47,623 bases of DNA from Hyphomicrobiales bacterium (GTDB taxonomy: Bacteria; Pseudomonadota; Alphaproteobacteria; Rhizobiales; Beijerinckiaceae): assembly GCA_900470775.1 (NCBI GenBank), contig UCBZ01000060.1:1-47623 (forward strand), given 5' to 3'. Positions 31,559 through 41,100 of the stretch are shown here, one piece after another; the first letter of the stretch is position 1, and each line of letters opens with the position of its first letter. Made by a program: the position numbers and the translations under genes. The notes under the pieces were generated by a model that did not search any database, had not been told where the DNA came from, and worked only from the letters and a program-made list of their open reading frames with translations.

Positions 31559-31574
31559 CGGCTAGAAAGCCGCT
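31557..31574 (+). terminator. Rho-independent-like terminator of lysC
   Basis: A perfect 7-bp stem AGCGGCT / AGCCGCT with an AGAA tetraloop begins inside the lysC stop codon and is followed by CAATTT. The short T stretch makes it a plausible terminator. Confidence 0.6.
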
Positions 31575-31647
31575 CAATTTCGCCTCAAATTCTTTAAGAG
31601 ATTCGTGAGAGCGTCATAACCGACCCATTTCTCGGCTATGGCGTACA

Positions 31648-33030
31648 TTGTCCCAGGATCCCCGCTCCCCCTCCTCCCGTGCCAAACCCGTCGCGATCAC
31701 GGGCGCGGCCATCGACAAGCTCCTGCTCGCCTCGGGCGTCGATGAGCGGGCGCGGAATGTCGCGCGCGCATTGCTGCCGGTTGTCTCCAAGCATGCCGGC
31801 GAAGCCTGCACCGCCTATTGCGACCATCTCGCGCGCTCCGTCGCAGACATGAAGGGGCATGTCGAGCGGCATCGTCAGCCGATCATCGAGGCCGAGCAGC
31901 GGCATTTCGAACTGCTGTTCAAGGCCGAGTACGGCAACGACTACGCCGACGACCTGAACCGGGCCGCGAAGACCGAATTCGGCGACGCGATGGGCATCCG
32001 CACCCGTCTTGGAACGGCGTTGCGTCTGATCGAACCGCTGTTCCAGGAGATCGGCCGGCGGCGCCGCTTCAGCAGCCGCAAGGCCATCGACGACGCCGCC
32101 GCGCTGACCCGCCTGATCCTCACCGATGCGCTGGCCGCCACCTCCTGCCATCAGCGCGCGAGCCGTATCGGCCTGACGCAGCGCGAGAACGAACTGCATC
32201 TCGCCGCCACGTCCTTCCAGGGCAATGTCGCTCAATTGTCGGAAAGCCTGCAGATCGCAGCCACGGCGCTGCGGGACTACGCTGCGACGAGCCTGTACCG
32301 CAGCGGCCAGGCCGACCGCGAGGCGACGCTGGCTGAAGACGCCGCGCGCGACTGCACCGACCGGATCAGCCGCGCCGTTGCCGCCACCAACGATCTGGTG
32401 AGCGCGCTCGACCATGTCAGCAGCGAGACGCAGCAGAGCTTCTCGGTCACCGGCCAGGCCGTGGCCGACACGCGCGAGGTCACGGCCTCAATGGCGGTCC
32501 TGGCGGAAGCGGCCGGTCGCATCGGCTCGATCGTGACGCTGATCGAACAGATCGCGACGAAGACCAACCTGCTCGCCCTCAATGCCACAATCGAGGCGGC
32601 GCGGGCCGGAGCGGCCGGGCGGGGCTTTGCGGTCGTCGCCGGCGAGGTCAAATCGCTGGCACATCAGACCGCCAGCGCGACCGGCGAGATCTCGACGCAG
32701 ATCGCCCAGGTCCAGTCGGCAGCCGAATCCTGCGTCCGCCATGTCGACTCGATCAGCCTGACGATCGCGCGGCTGGAGCAATCCGCGGCCTCGATTGCCC
32801 GGACCGTCCAGGAGCAGTCCACGGCGACCAGCGACATGGCGTCCGACACCCAGGAAGCCGCGACACGCACGCGCGAAGGGCTCGCCTCGGCACAGGCCGC
32901 GCGGCTCTCGATTGGCGACGTCACCAAGATGTCGCTCGAACTCGACAGCGCGGCGGTACAGGTCGAGGCCTCGGCGGGAATGATCAGCGACCTCGTCACG
33001 CATTTCCTGGCCGACCTGCGCGCGGCCTGA
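31648..33030 (+). CDS. Cytosolic methyl-accepting chemotaxis protein with globin-like sensor region
   Basis: This is a soluble chemoreceptor-type transducer of 460 residues. Residues about 20-170 resemble the sensor of globin-coupled receptors (Q-R-H-F-E-L-L-F at 84-91, followed by long helices). The C-terminal half is an MCP signalling coiled coil with the tip I-A-T-K-T-N-L-L-A-L-N-A-T-I-E-A-A-R-A-G and G-R-G-F-A-V-V-A-G-E-V (302-334). There is no transmembrane segment. The expected proximal heme histidine of the family is absent: the aligned stretch K-T-E-F-G-D-A-M-G-I-R (108-118) has none. The start is a TTG without a clear ribosome binding site; no nearer in-frame ATG exists, so the true start is somewhat uncertain. 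Confidence 0.85.
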   Translation: MSQDPRSPSSRAKPVAITGAAIDKLLLASGVDERARNVARALLPVVSKHAGEACTAYCDHLARSVADMKGHVERHRQPIIEAEQRHFELLFKAEYGNDYADDLNRAAKTEFGDAMGIRTRLGTALRLIEPLFQEIGRRRRFSSRKAIDDAAALTRLILTDALAATSCHQRASRIGLTQRENELHLAATSFQGNVAQLSESLQIAATALRDYAATSLYRSGQADREATLAEDAARDCTDRISRAVAATNDLVSALDHVSSETQQSFSVTGQAVADTREVTASMAVLAEAAGRIGSIVTLIEQIATKTNLLALNATIEAARAGAAGRGFAVVAGEVKSLAHQTASATGEISTQIAQVQSAAESCVRHVDSISLTIARLEQSAASIARTVQEQSTATSDMASDTQEAATRTREGLASAQAARLSIGDVTKMSLELDSAAVQVEASAGMISDLVTHFLADLRAA

Positions 33031-33103
33031 GCCGAAAGGCCTATGGCGCGAGGCGGTGCGGGCTGCCACATCATCGCCCAGCCTTCCCGCGACCCTGCCG
33101 CCC

Positions 33104-33844
33104 ATGCGCATCGCCGTTCTGACGGACCTACACGCGAACCGCGAGGCGACGGAAGCCGCCCTCGCAGCGGTCGAACGCCTTGCGCCTGACCGCATCGCGC
33201 TGCTCGGCGACCTCGTCGGCTACGGTCCCGATCCGGTCTACGCAATCGAGACCGCCGAGCGCATGGTCTCCGATGGCGCACTCTGCCTGCTCGGCAACCA
33301 CGACGAGGCCGCCATCACCGGCCCATCGGGGATGACGCCGCATGCCCATGACGCGATCCTGTGGACGCGCGAACAGCTCTCGGCCGCGCATCTGGCTTTC
33401 CTTGCAACGCTGCCGCTCTCGGCCGAACTACCCGGCATGCTGCTCGTCCATGCCAGCGCGCGGACGCCGGGAAAATGGCCCTATGTCAGCCAGGAGAAGG
33501 CCGCAGCCGAGTGCCTCGCCGCCACCGATGCCCCGCTCGTGCTGTGCGGCCACACCCATGTGCCGATGATCTATTACGCGCTACCCGGGCGCGAGCCGGT
33601 GCGGTTCTCGCCGCTGCCGCATGTCGCCGCGCCGCTCTCGGCAATCCGGCGCCATGTCGTCGTGGTCGGGGCGGTCGGCCAGCCCCGCGACGGCAACCCG
33701 GCCGCATGCTTCGCACTGCTCGACACGGAACGAGCGGAGATCAGCATGATCCGCGTGCCCTATGACACTCAGGAGACGGCTCGAAAGATCGGCGTGCACG
33801 GCCTGCCGGACTGGCTGGGCCTGCGCCTGCACATCGGCCGATAG
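33104..33844 (+). CDS. Metallophosphoesterase family protein
   Basis: This is a calcineurin-like phosphoesterase of 246 residues with all metal motifs: T-D-L-H (D8, H10), L-G-D-L-V-G-Y-G-P (D36), L-G-N-H-D (65-67), V-H-A-S and G-H-T-H. The G-Y-G-P phrase and length match the bacterial YfcE/diadenosine-tetraphosphatase-like branch. It is cytosolic, with no signal peptide. I chose ATG 33104 because the sequence M-R-I-A-V-L-T-D-L-H is the normal domain start; an upstream ATG at 33056 adds residues without similarity. It is 17 bases upstream of a Ser/Thr kinase gene and is probably co-transcribed, which hints at a phosphatase role opposing the kinase (inference). Confidence 0.88.
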   Translation: MRIAVLTDLHANREATEAALAAVERLAPDRIALLGDLVGYGPDPVYAIETAERMVSDGALCLLGNHDEAAITGPSGMTPHAHDAILWTREQLSAAHLAFLATLPLSAELPGMLLVHASARTPGKWPYVSQEKAAAECLAATDAPLVLCGHTHVPMIYYALPGREPVRFSPLPHVAAPLSAIRRHVVVVGAVGQPRDGNPAACFALLDTERAEISMIRVPYDTQETARKIGVHGLPDWLGLRLHIGR

Positions 33845-33861
33845 AAACGGAGGGGACGCCC

Positions 33862-35262
33862 ATGGAGACGCCACGGATCGGCTCGGTCATCGACGGCTTC
33901 ACCCTGACCGAGCGCCTGCGCTCGGGCGCGATGGCGACGCTGTGGCGTGCGACCCATCCGGATCACGACAGGCCCCTCGTGCTGAAGATCCCGATCCTCG
34001 ATCCGGGCACCGACGTCTCGGTGATCGTCGGCTACGAGACCGAGGCGATGATCCACAAGCGCCTGTCGGGTCGGCATGTGCCGCGCTTCGTCTCGGCGGG
34101 CGACCTGGCTCGCATTCCTTACATCGCGATGGAGTTCGTCGCGGGCACGCCGCTCGCCGAGACGATGCGCGCGGCGCCGCTGCCGGTCGAGGAGGTCGTG
34201 CGCATCGGCATCACGATCGCCGTTGCGCTGGCCGACCTGCATCGCCAAAACGTGGCGCATCTCGACCTGAAGCCGGACAACGTCATGATGACGCCGGCCG
34301 GGGCGGTATTGCTCGATTTCGGGCTCTCCCGGCATGCCGAACTGCCGGACCTGCTCGGCGAGGAAAGCTCGGCGCCGATGGGCACCGCCGCCTATATCGC
34401 GCCGGAACAGGTCCTCGGCGATCGCAGCGACGCCGCCAGCGACATCTTCGCGCTCGGCTGCATCCTCTACCAGATGACGACAGGCGAGGAGCCGTTCGGG
34501 CGCCCGGCGACCGTGCCGGGGATGAAAAGGCGCCTCTACCACGCGCCGCGCCCGCCCCGCGCCATCCGCTCGGAAACGCCGGCCTGGCTCGAGGAGATCA
34601 TCCTGCACTGCCTGGAGGTCGACCGCGGGCGCCGCTATGCCGACGCCGCGAAGGTCGCCTTCGACCTGCGCCATCCGGAACAGGTCGTGGTCGCGCGCCA
34701 TCGCCGGCCGACGGCGACGCCGGGCCTAGCCAAGCGCCTGCTAGCGCGGTTCCAGAAGCGCGAGGAGGCTGCAATTCTCGGCCCGTCGGCACGCGCGCGC
34801 CGTGAGGCGGGTCCCTCCATCATCCTGGCGGCCGTGGACGTGTCCGGCGAGCATGACCGGCTCGCGCAGGCGATCCTGGCCGAAACGAAACGGCTTCTGG
34901 ATGCGCGGGAGGATTCCTGGCTCGCCTGCCTCACCGTGCTGCGCACCGAGATCATCCGCGAGACGCAGAGCGTCGATGAGCACGGGCGCTCGGTCTACAT
35001 CAACCGGCTGGTTGCCTTGAAGGACTGGGCACGGCCGCTGCACCTGCGCGAGGACCGGGTCAGCTATCACGTCATCGAGGCCGTCAGCGCCGCCGATGCG
35101 ATCCTGACTTATGCCGATCACAACGACATCGATCACATCGTGCTCGGCGCCCGCTCCTCCTCGGCGGTGCGCCGCCATCTCGGCAGTGTATCGACCAAGG
35201 TCGTCGCCGAGGCACATTGCTCGGTCTCGGTGATCAGGCTCAAGGGAAGCGCCGCATCTTGA
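33862..35262 (+). CDS. Serine/threonine protein kinase fused to a universal stress protein domain
   Basis: This 466-residue fusion joins a Hanks-type kinase (about 10-270) to a C-terminal UspA domain (about 318-460). Kinase features are the glycine loop L-R-S-G-A-M-A (19-25), K42 in V-L-K-I-P, H-L-D-L-K-P-D-N (133-140, D135), L-D-F-G (151-154) and A-P-E-Q (180-183). The Usp part shows the alpha/beta start I-I-L-A-A-V-D-V-S-G and the nucleotide-loop-like L-G-A-R-S-S-S-A-V-R-R-H-L-G-S-V-S (428-444), in which one glycine of the G-x-x-G consensus is serine. No membrane helix is present. The glycine loop is weak but catalytic residues are intact, so it is probably active. Confidence 0.9.
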   Translation: METPRIGSVIDGFTLTERLRSGAMATLWRATHPDHDRPLVLKIPILDPGTDVSVIVGYETEAMIHKRLSGRHVPRFVSAGDLARIPYIAMEFVAGTPLAETMRAAPLPVEEVVRIGITIAVALADLHRQNVAHLDLKPDNVMMTPAGAVLLDFGLSRHAELPDLLGEESSAPMGTAAYIAPEQVLGDRSDAASDIFALGCILYQMTTGEEPFGRPATVPGMKRRLYHAPRPPRAIRSETPAWLEEIILHCLEVDRGRRYADAAKVAFDLRHPEQVVVARHRRPTATPGLAKRLLARFQKREEAAILGPSARARREAGPSIILAAVDVSGEHDRLAQAILAETKRLLDAREDSWLACLTVLRTEIIRETQSVDEHGRSVYINRLVALKDWARPLHLREDRVSYHVIEAVSAADAILTYADHNDIDHIVLGARSSSAVRRHLGSVSTKVVAEAHCSVSVIRLKGSAAS

Positions 35263-35299
35263 CCGGCAGATCGCGGCGTTGACCGTTGCTCCGCACCTC

Positions 35300-36358
35300 A
35301 TGATGATGCCCGCCATGTCAGCCGGCGCCGCCTCCAGCACTCCCGAATTCGACCCCGCTCGCCTCGATGCCTTCCTGCGCTCCGCCCTGCCCGGCCGCGC
35401 CAGCGGGGCCATGACGCTGGAACGGATCAGCGGCGGGCAGTCCAACCCGACCTTCTTCCTGACCTATCCGGACGCCGGAACGCGGCTCGTGCTGCGCAAG
35501 AAGCCGCCGGGACCGCTGCTGCCCTCGGCCCATGCGGTCGATCGCGAATACCGGATCCTGAAGGCGCTGGCGGGTTCGGCTGTCCCGGTGCCGCCGGTCG
35601 TGCTGTTCCATGGCGAGGACGATGTCGTCGGGACGCCGTTCTACCTGATGGAGCGCCTCGACGGCCGCGTCTTCCACGACACCGCCCTGCCCGGTGTCTT
35701 CCGCAACGAGCGCCGGGCGATGTATTTCGCCATGGCTGAGACGCTTGCCGCGCTGCACCGTTTCGACTGGCAGGCCGCGGGCCTCACCGATTTCGGCAAG
35801 CCCGGCAATTACTTCGCCCGCCAGATCGCGCGCTGGGGACGGCAGTGGCGCGAGACGAAGACGCATGAGATCGCGGCAGTCGACCGCGTCTTCGAGTGGC
35901 TCGGCCAGCATCTCGACGACAGCACCGAGACCACCATCGTCCATGGCGATTTTCGGCTCGGCAACCTGATGTTCGCGCCTGCTGAACCGCGCGTCATCGC
36001 GGTGCTCGACTGGGAATTGTCGACGCTCGGGCACCCGCTGTCGGACGCCGCCTTCTCCTGCCTGCCCTGGCATTCGACGCCGCAGATGTATGCCGGCATC
36101 GCCGGGCTTGATCGCGAGGCATTCGGCATTCCGACGCAGGCCGAGTATCTCGAACGCTATTGCGCGGCGGCCGGGCGCGGTGATGGGCCGGGGCGTTTCC
36201 ATCTCGCCTTCTCGTTGCTGCGTTTCGCCGTCATCCTCGACGGCATCGCGGCACGCGCCAAGGCCGGCAATGCGGCGGCGCAGAATGCGGTCGCGGTCGG
36301 CAAGATGGCAGAGAGTTTCGCGCTGCGAGCGCAAGCCGTGATCGACGACGGCGACTGA
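35300..36358 (+). CDS. Phosphotransferase (APH family), LvaA/ACAD10-kinase-like
   Basis: This protein of up to 352 residues belongs to the aminoglycoside-phosphotransferase fold. It has R-I-S-G-G-Q-S-N-P-T-F (nucleotide loop), R-K-K-P-P-G (ATP-binding lysine), H-G-D-F-R-L-G-N-L-M-F (Brenner motif) and L-D-W-E-L-S-T-L-G-H-P-L-S-D (metal motif). This exact style is the one fused to acyl-CoA dehydrogenase in animal ACAD10/ACAD11 and found in LvaA, which phosphorylates 4-hydroxyacyl-CoA in levulinate catabolism. The acyl-CoA dehydrogenase gene follows after 11 bases. The start is uncertain: ATGs at 35300, 35303, 35306 and 35315 all fit, none with a strong ribosome binding site. Confidence 0.87.
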   Translation: MMMPAMSAGAASSTPEFDPARLDAFLRSALPGRASGAMTLERISGGQSNPTFFLTYPDAGTRLVLRKKPPGPLLPSAHAVDREYRILKALAGSAVPVPPVVLFHGEDDVVGTPFYLMERLDGRVFHDTALPGVFRNERRAMYFAMAETLAALHRFDWQAAGLTDFGKPGNYFARQIARWGRQWRETKTHEIAAVDRVFEWLGQHLDDSTETTIVHGDFRLGNLMFAPAEPRVIAVLDWELSTLGHPLSDAAFSCLPWHSTPQMYAGIAGLDREAFGIPTQAEYLERYCAAAGRGDGPGRFHLAFSLLRFAVILDGIAARAKAGNAAAQNAVAVGKMAESFALRAQAVIDDGD

Positions 36359-36369
36359 AGGATAGCACC

Positions 36370-37641
36370 ATGGATTTCGCCTATTCCGCCAAGGTCGAGG
36401 AGCTGCGCACGCAGCTGCAGGCGTTCATGGACGCCCATGTCCAGCCGGCGGATGCAGCCTGGCGCGCGGAGGTCGAGGCCGGGCGCTATCCCATAGTGCT
36501 GATCGACGGGTTGAAGGCCAAGGCCAAGGCGGAAGGGCTGTGGAACCTGTTCCTGCCGGCGCTGAAGCCAGACGAGCCAGGTACGCGGCTGTCCAATCTC
36601 GAATATGCACCGCTGGCCGAGATCATGGGCCGGATCTACTGGTCGTCGGAGGTGTTCAACTGCAACGCGCCCGACACCGGCAACATGGAAATCCTGCACA
36701 TGTTCGCGACGCCGGAGCAGCGCGCGCGCTGGCTGGTGCCGCTGATGAACGGCGAAATCCGCTCCTGCGTCGGCATCACCGAGCCCGGTGTCGCCTCCTC
36801 GGACCCGACCAATCTCCAGACGACGATCATCCGCGATGGCGACGACTACATCGTCACCGGCCGCAAATGGTGGACGACCGGGGCGCTGCATCCCAACGTC
36901 AAATTCTGCATCGTTATGGGACTGTCGGATTTGGCTGCTGATGCCGATCCGCACAAGCGCCATTCGATGATCATCGTGCCGATGGATGCCAAGGGCGTCA
37001 GCGTCATGCGCAACCTGCCGCTGCTGAACCATCATTCGCCGGAGGGGCATACCGAGACCGATTTCGACGCCGTGCGCGTGCCGGCCGCCAACATCCTCGG
37101 CGAGGAAGGTGCGGGCTTCGCGCTGGCGCAGGCGCGGCTCGGACCGGGGCGAATCCACCACTGCATGCGCTCGATCGGGCAATGCGAGGTGGCCCTCGAG
37201 CTTATGGTCGAGCGCGCGCTGCAGCGCAAGGCCTTCAGCCGCAACCTCTCCGACTACGCCAATGTGCAGGACTGGATCGCGGAGGGGCGCATGGAGATCG
37301 ACCAGGCGCGGCTGCTCTGCCTGCGTGCTGCCTGGATGATGGACACCCACGGCAACAAGGCCGCGCGCACCGAGGTCTCGGCGATCAAGGTGGTGGCGAC
37401 GCGGCTGCAGACGAAGATCGCCGACAGGGCGATGCAGGTCTTCGGCGCGGCGGGGCTCTCGAACGACACCCCCCTCGCCTTCATCTATAGCTGGGGCCGG
37501 GCCCTGCGCTTCATCGATGGACCCGACGAGGTGCATCTGCGCACGGTGGCGCGCGCTGAGATCAAGAAGCGCCAGCAGAGCAACCGCTCGACCTTCGCCG
37601 AGCAGGGAGTGAAGGCGCCTTACCGAAAGCCGGCGCTCTGA
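36370..37641 (+). CDS. Acyl-CoA dehydrogenase, LvaC/ACAD10-11-like
   Basis: This is a flavin-dependent acyl-CoA dehydrogenase of 423 residues. It begins with the D-F-A-Y-S-A-K-V-E-E-L-R type N-terminus typical of the ACAD11-like branch. It contains T-G-N-M-E-I-L, the substrate/FAD stretch V-G-I-T-E-P-G-V-A-S-S-D-P-T-N, G-R-K-W-W-T-T-G-A and the C-terminal Q-V-F-G-A-A-G-L-S-N-D-T-P-L. In the Lva pathway the partner kinase makes 4-phosphoacyl-CoA and the LvaC-type dehydrogenase then removes phosphate on the way to a 3-hydroxyacyl-CoA. Adjacency to the phosphotransferase (11 bases) argues for the same chemistry here. AAGGA precedes the ATG. Confidence 0.9.
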   Translation: MDFAYSAKVEELRTQLQAFMDAHVQPADAAWRAEVEAGRYPIVLIDGLKAKAKAEGLWNLFLPALKPDEPGTRLSNLEYAPLAEIMGRIYWSSEVFNCNAPDTGNMEILHMFATPEQRARWLVPLMNGEIRSCVGITEPGVASSDPTNLQTTIIRDGDDYIVTGRKWWTTGALHPNVKFCIVMGLSDLAADADPHKRHSMIIVPMDAKGVSVMRNLPLLNHHSPEGHTETDFDAVRVPAANILGEEGAGFALAQARLGPGRIHHCMRSIGQCEVALELMVERALQRKAFSRNLSDYANVQDWIAEGRMEIDQARLLCLRAAWMMDTHGNKAARTEVSAIKVVATRLQTKIADRAMQVFGAAGLSNDTPLAFIYSWGRALRFIDGPDEVHLRTVARAEIKKRQQSNRSTFAEQGVKAPYRKPAL

Positions 37642-37661
37642 CCCGCAGGGAGAACCGGACG

Positions 37662-38087
37662 ATGCCGCTGCCAAGCGAGGATGCTCCGGTCTGGCTCTAT
37701 GACGGCGTCTGCGTGCTCTGTTCCGGCAGCGTGCATTACACGCTGCGGCATGAGCGCGACCATGCGATCCGCTTCGTCGCGATCCAGTCGCGCGAGGGCC
37801 GCGCGCTGGCGCAGGCCCATGGGATCGACCCGGACGATCCCGAAAGCTTCCTGTTCATCGAGGACGGCCAGGCCTTGGAGAAATCCGACGGCGTACTGGC
37901 GCTGTTGCGGCATCTCGGCGGGCCGGCGCGGCTCCTGCTGGTCGGCGGCGTGCTGCCCCGCGCGATCCGCGACTGGCTCTACGACCGCGTCGCGCGCAAC
38001 CGCTACCGGCTGTTCGGCCAGAAGACCGCCTGCGAGATGCCCGACCCGGTCCAGCGCCATCGCTTTAGCCTGCCCGACGGGACATGA
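37662..38087 (+). CDS. DCC-family thiol-disulfide oxidoreductase-like protein (DUF393)
   Basis: This 141-residue protein has the DUF393 signature: W-L-Y-D-G-V-C-V-L-C-S-G-S-V near residues 11-24 with a C-x-x-C pair. It is followed by R-F-V-A-I-Q-S and the late D-W-L-Y-D-R-V-A-R-N-R-Y-R-L-F-G motif. The fold is predicted to be thioredoxin-like; the function of the family is not settled. GGGAGA precedes the ATG. It lies 20 bases after the acyl-CoA dehydrogenase stop and may be the last gene of that transcript. It converges on the RND pump gene. Confidence 0.88.
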   Translation: MPLPSEDAPVWLYDGVCVLCSGSVHYTLRHERDHAIRFVAIQSREGRALAQAHGIDPDDPESFLFIEDGQALEKSDGVLALLRHLGGPARLLLVGGVLPRAIRDWLYDRVARNRYRLFGQKTACEMPDPVQRHRFSLPDGT

Positions 38088-38110
38088 CGCCGCTGCTAAC
38101 GCATTATCGA

Positions 38111-38128
38111 GGCCGGCCCGTGCCGGCC
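38111..38128. terminator. Hairpin between convergent DCC-protein and RND pump genes
   Basis: A perfect 7-bp GC stem GGCCGGC / GCCGGCC with a CCGT loop sits in the 51-base gap between the two convergent stop codons. It could act for both directions. T-runs are absent, so strength is uncertain. Confidence 0.45.
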
Positions 38129-38138
38129 GACGAAGCGC

Positions 38139-41100
38139 TCACTCCGCCGGAGCGGGATGAGAGCCGGTCGCTCCCGGGATCGCCGTCTGCTTGCGCGTGA
38201 ACAGACGCTCCAGCCGTTCCATGTAGAGGAACAGAACCGGCGTGATGAACAGGGTCAGCACCTGCGAGATCATCAGCCCGCCGACGACGGCGATGCCGAG
38301 CGGCTGACGCAACTCGGCGCTGGCGCCGGCGCCGAGCGCGATCGGCAACGTGCCCATCAGCGCGGCCAGCGTCGTCATCAGGATCGGGCGGAACCGCATC
38401 ACGCAGGCCTGGTGGATCGCCTCTTCCGCCAACTTGCCCTCGCGCTTGAGGACGAGCGCGACGTCGATCATCATGATCGCGTTCTTCTTGACGATGCCGA
38501 TCAGCATCAGGAGGCCGATGATCGCGATCACCGACAGATCGAGATCGAAGAGCCGGAGCGCGCCCAGCGCACCAATCGCGGCCGAGGGCAGCCCGGTCAG
38601 GATCGTCAGCGGGTGGATGAAGCTCTCATAGAGGATGCCGAGCACGATGTAGATCGTCAGGATCGCGCCCATGATCAGCAGGCCCTGATTGGCGAGCGAA
38701 TCCTGGAAGGTCTTGGCGGTGCCGGCGAAGGTGGTCGAGAGCGAGGCCGGCAGGCCGATCTGCGCCTTCAGGGCGTTGATGCGGTTGACGCTGGCACCCA
38801 GCGCGACACCGGCCGGCAGGTTGTAGGAGATCGTCACGGCCGGAAGCTGGCCGAGCTGGTTGACCGTGAGCTGGCCCGCCGTGCGCTCGACGCGGGCGAA
38901 GGCGCCGACCGGGACCAGCGTGCCGTCGCGGCCCCTGACGCGGATGGCGTCGAGCCGCTCAGGCCCCCAGCCGCCCTTCGGATCGAATTCGACCACGACG
39001 TTGTAGTTGTCGCCGGTGGCATAGATCGTCGAGACTTGCCGCACGCCGAAGCCGGAATAGAGCGTTGAGCGCAGGATGTCGGCGCCAATGCCAAGCGAGT
39101 TCGCCTTGTCGCGGTCAACGACCAGCGTCGCCTCCAGCGCGTTGTTCTGAAGGTCGGAGGTGACGTCGGCGAAGGTGGCGCGATCCTGGGCCATGGCCTC
39201 GGTCAGGCGCACGGCCCATTCGTTCATCTGGGCCTGGTCGAGGCCCTGGACCACGAGCTGGTACTGGCTCTTGGAGGCACGCGCGCCGATGTTGAGGTTC
39301 TGCACCGGGGTCATGTAAGCGGTGATGCCGGGAACCTGGGCGAGGTCGCGCCGCAGCGAGGCCAGCACCGCCTGCAGGGCCGGCCGCTGCTCGCGCGGCT
39401 TCAGTTCGACGAAGAGCCTGCCGGCATTGAGGCCGCTGGCGCCGCCGCCGCCACTGCCGCCGACGGAAGAAGCGACATGGGCGACGAAGGGCGACTTGCG
39501 GAAGACCTCGGCGACCTGACCCTGGAGCTGCCGCATTGCCTCGAAGGAGATGTCCTGCCGTGCCTCGGTCGAGACCTGGAGCTGGCCGATATCCTCCTGC
39601 GGGAAGAAGCCCTTGGGCGCACTCTGGAGCAGCCAGACGCTGGCGGCGAGCGTGGCGAAGAATGTCAGCAGCATCAGCGGCTTGAAGCGCAGGCAGAAGA
39701 CGAGGCCGCGGTCATAGCCGCGCAGGATAGCCTCAAACCCGCGTTCGAGGATGCGGCCGACGGCGTTCTCCTCATGATGCTGCGAATAGCCGCTGAGCAG
39801 CCGCGAGCACAGCATCGGCGTCAGCGTCAGCGAGACGAACGCCGAGGCCAGGATCGAAACCGTCACCACCACGGCGAATTCGTTGAAGATGCGCCCGATG
39901 ACGCCGCCCATCAGCAACACGGGGATGAAGACGGCGACCAGCGAGAGCGAGATCGAGACGATGGTGAAGCCGATCTCGGCCGAGCCTTTCAGGGCGGCGT
40001 CGAAGGCCGACAGCCCGTCCTCCTCCATGTGCCGGACGATGTTCTCCAGCATGACGATGGCGTCGTCGACGACGAGGCCGACCGAGAGCGTCAGGCCGAG
40101 CAGCGAGATGTTGTCGATCGAGAAGCCGAAGAGATACATCGCCGCCAGCGTCGCCACGATCGAGATCGGCACGGCGACCGCCGGAATCAGGGTCGCCGCG
40201 ATCCGGCGCAGGAAGACGAAGATCACCATGACGACGAGCGCGACCGTCAGCAGCAGGGTGAACTGGACGTCGTCGACCGCCTGGCGGATCGAGCTCGAGC
40301 GGTCGTTCAGCAGCGCGAGCGATGCGGCTGCTGGCAACTGCTCGGAGAAGGCCGGCAGCATCGCCTTGACCCGGTCGACGACCTGCACGGTGTTGGCGTC
40401 GGGCTGGCGCTGGACTGCGAGCACAACGGAGGGCGTGCCGTCGAAGGTGCTGCCAGTCTGCAGGTTCTCGACGGAATCGATGACCTTGGCGACATCGCCG
40501 AGCCGCACCGGCTTGCCCTCGCGGGTCGCGATGATGACCTTGGCGAATTGGGCCGCATCAGAGAGCTGCGTCCTGGCCTGAATGGTGAGCTGCTGGCTGG
40601 TGTTCTGCAGCGTGCCGACCGGCGTGTTGGCGTTGGTCGCGGTGATTGCGGCCTGCAATTCGTCGACACCGATGCCGCGCGCGGCGAGCGCGGTCGGATC
40701 GATCTGGATGCGCACCGCATATTTCTGGCTGCCGAAGATCAGCACCTGCGCCACGCCATCGACCGTCGAGAGCGCCGGCGAAATCACTTGCTGGGCGAAG
40801 GCATCGAGCTGCGACAGCGGCACGACATCGCTTTTCAGCGCCATCAGGATGATCGGCGCATCGGCCGGATTGACCTTCCGGTAGCTCGGCTGCGTCGTCA
40901 TTTCGAGCGGGAGCTGGCGCTGGGCGCGGGCGATCGCGGCCTGCACGTCGGCAGCGGCCGCGTCGATGTTGCGGGTCAGCACGAACTGGATCGCGATCGA
41001 GGTCGTGCCCTGGGCGTTGGTGGTCGCGATCGAATCGATGCCGGCGATGGTGGCGAACTGCTTGACCAAAGGCGTCGCGACCGAGGTCGCCATCGTGTCG

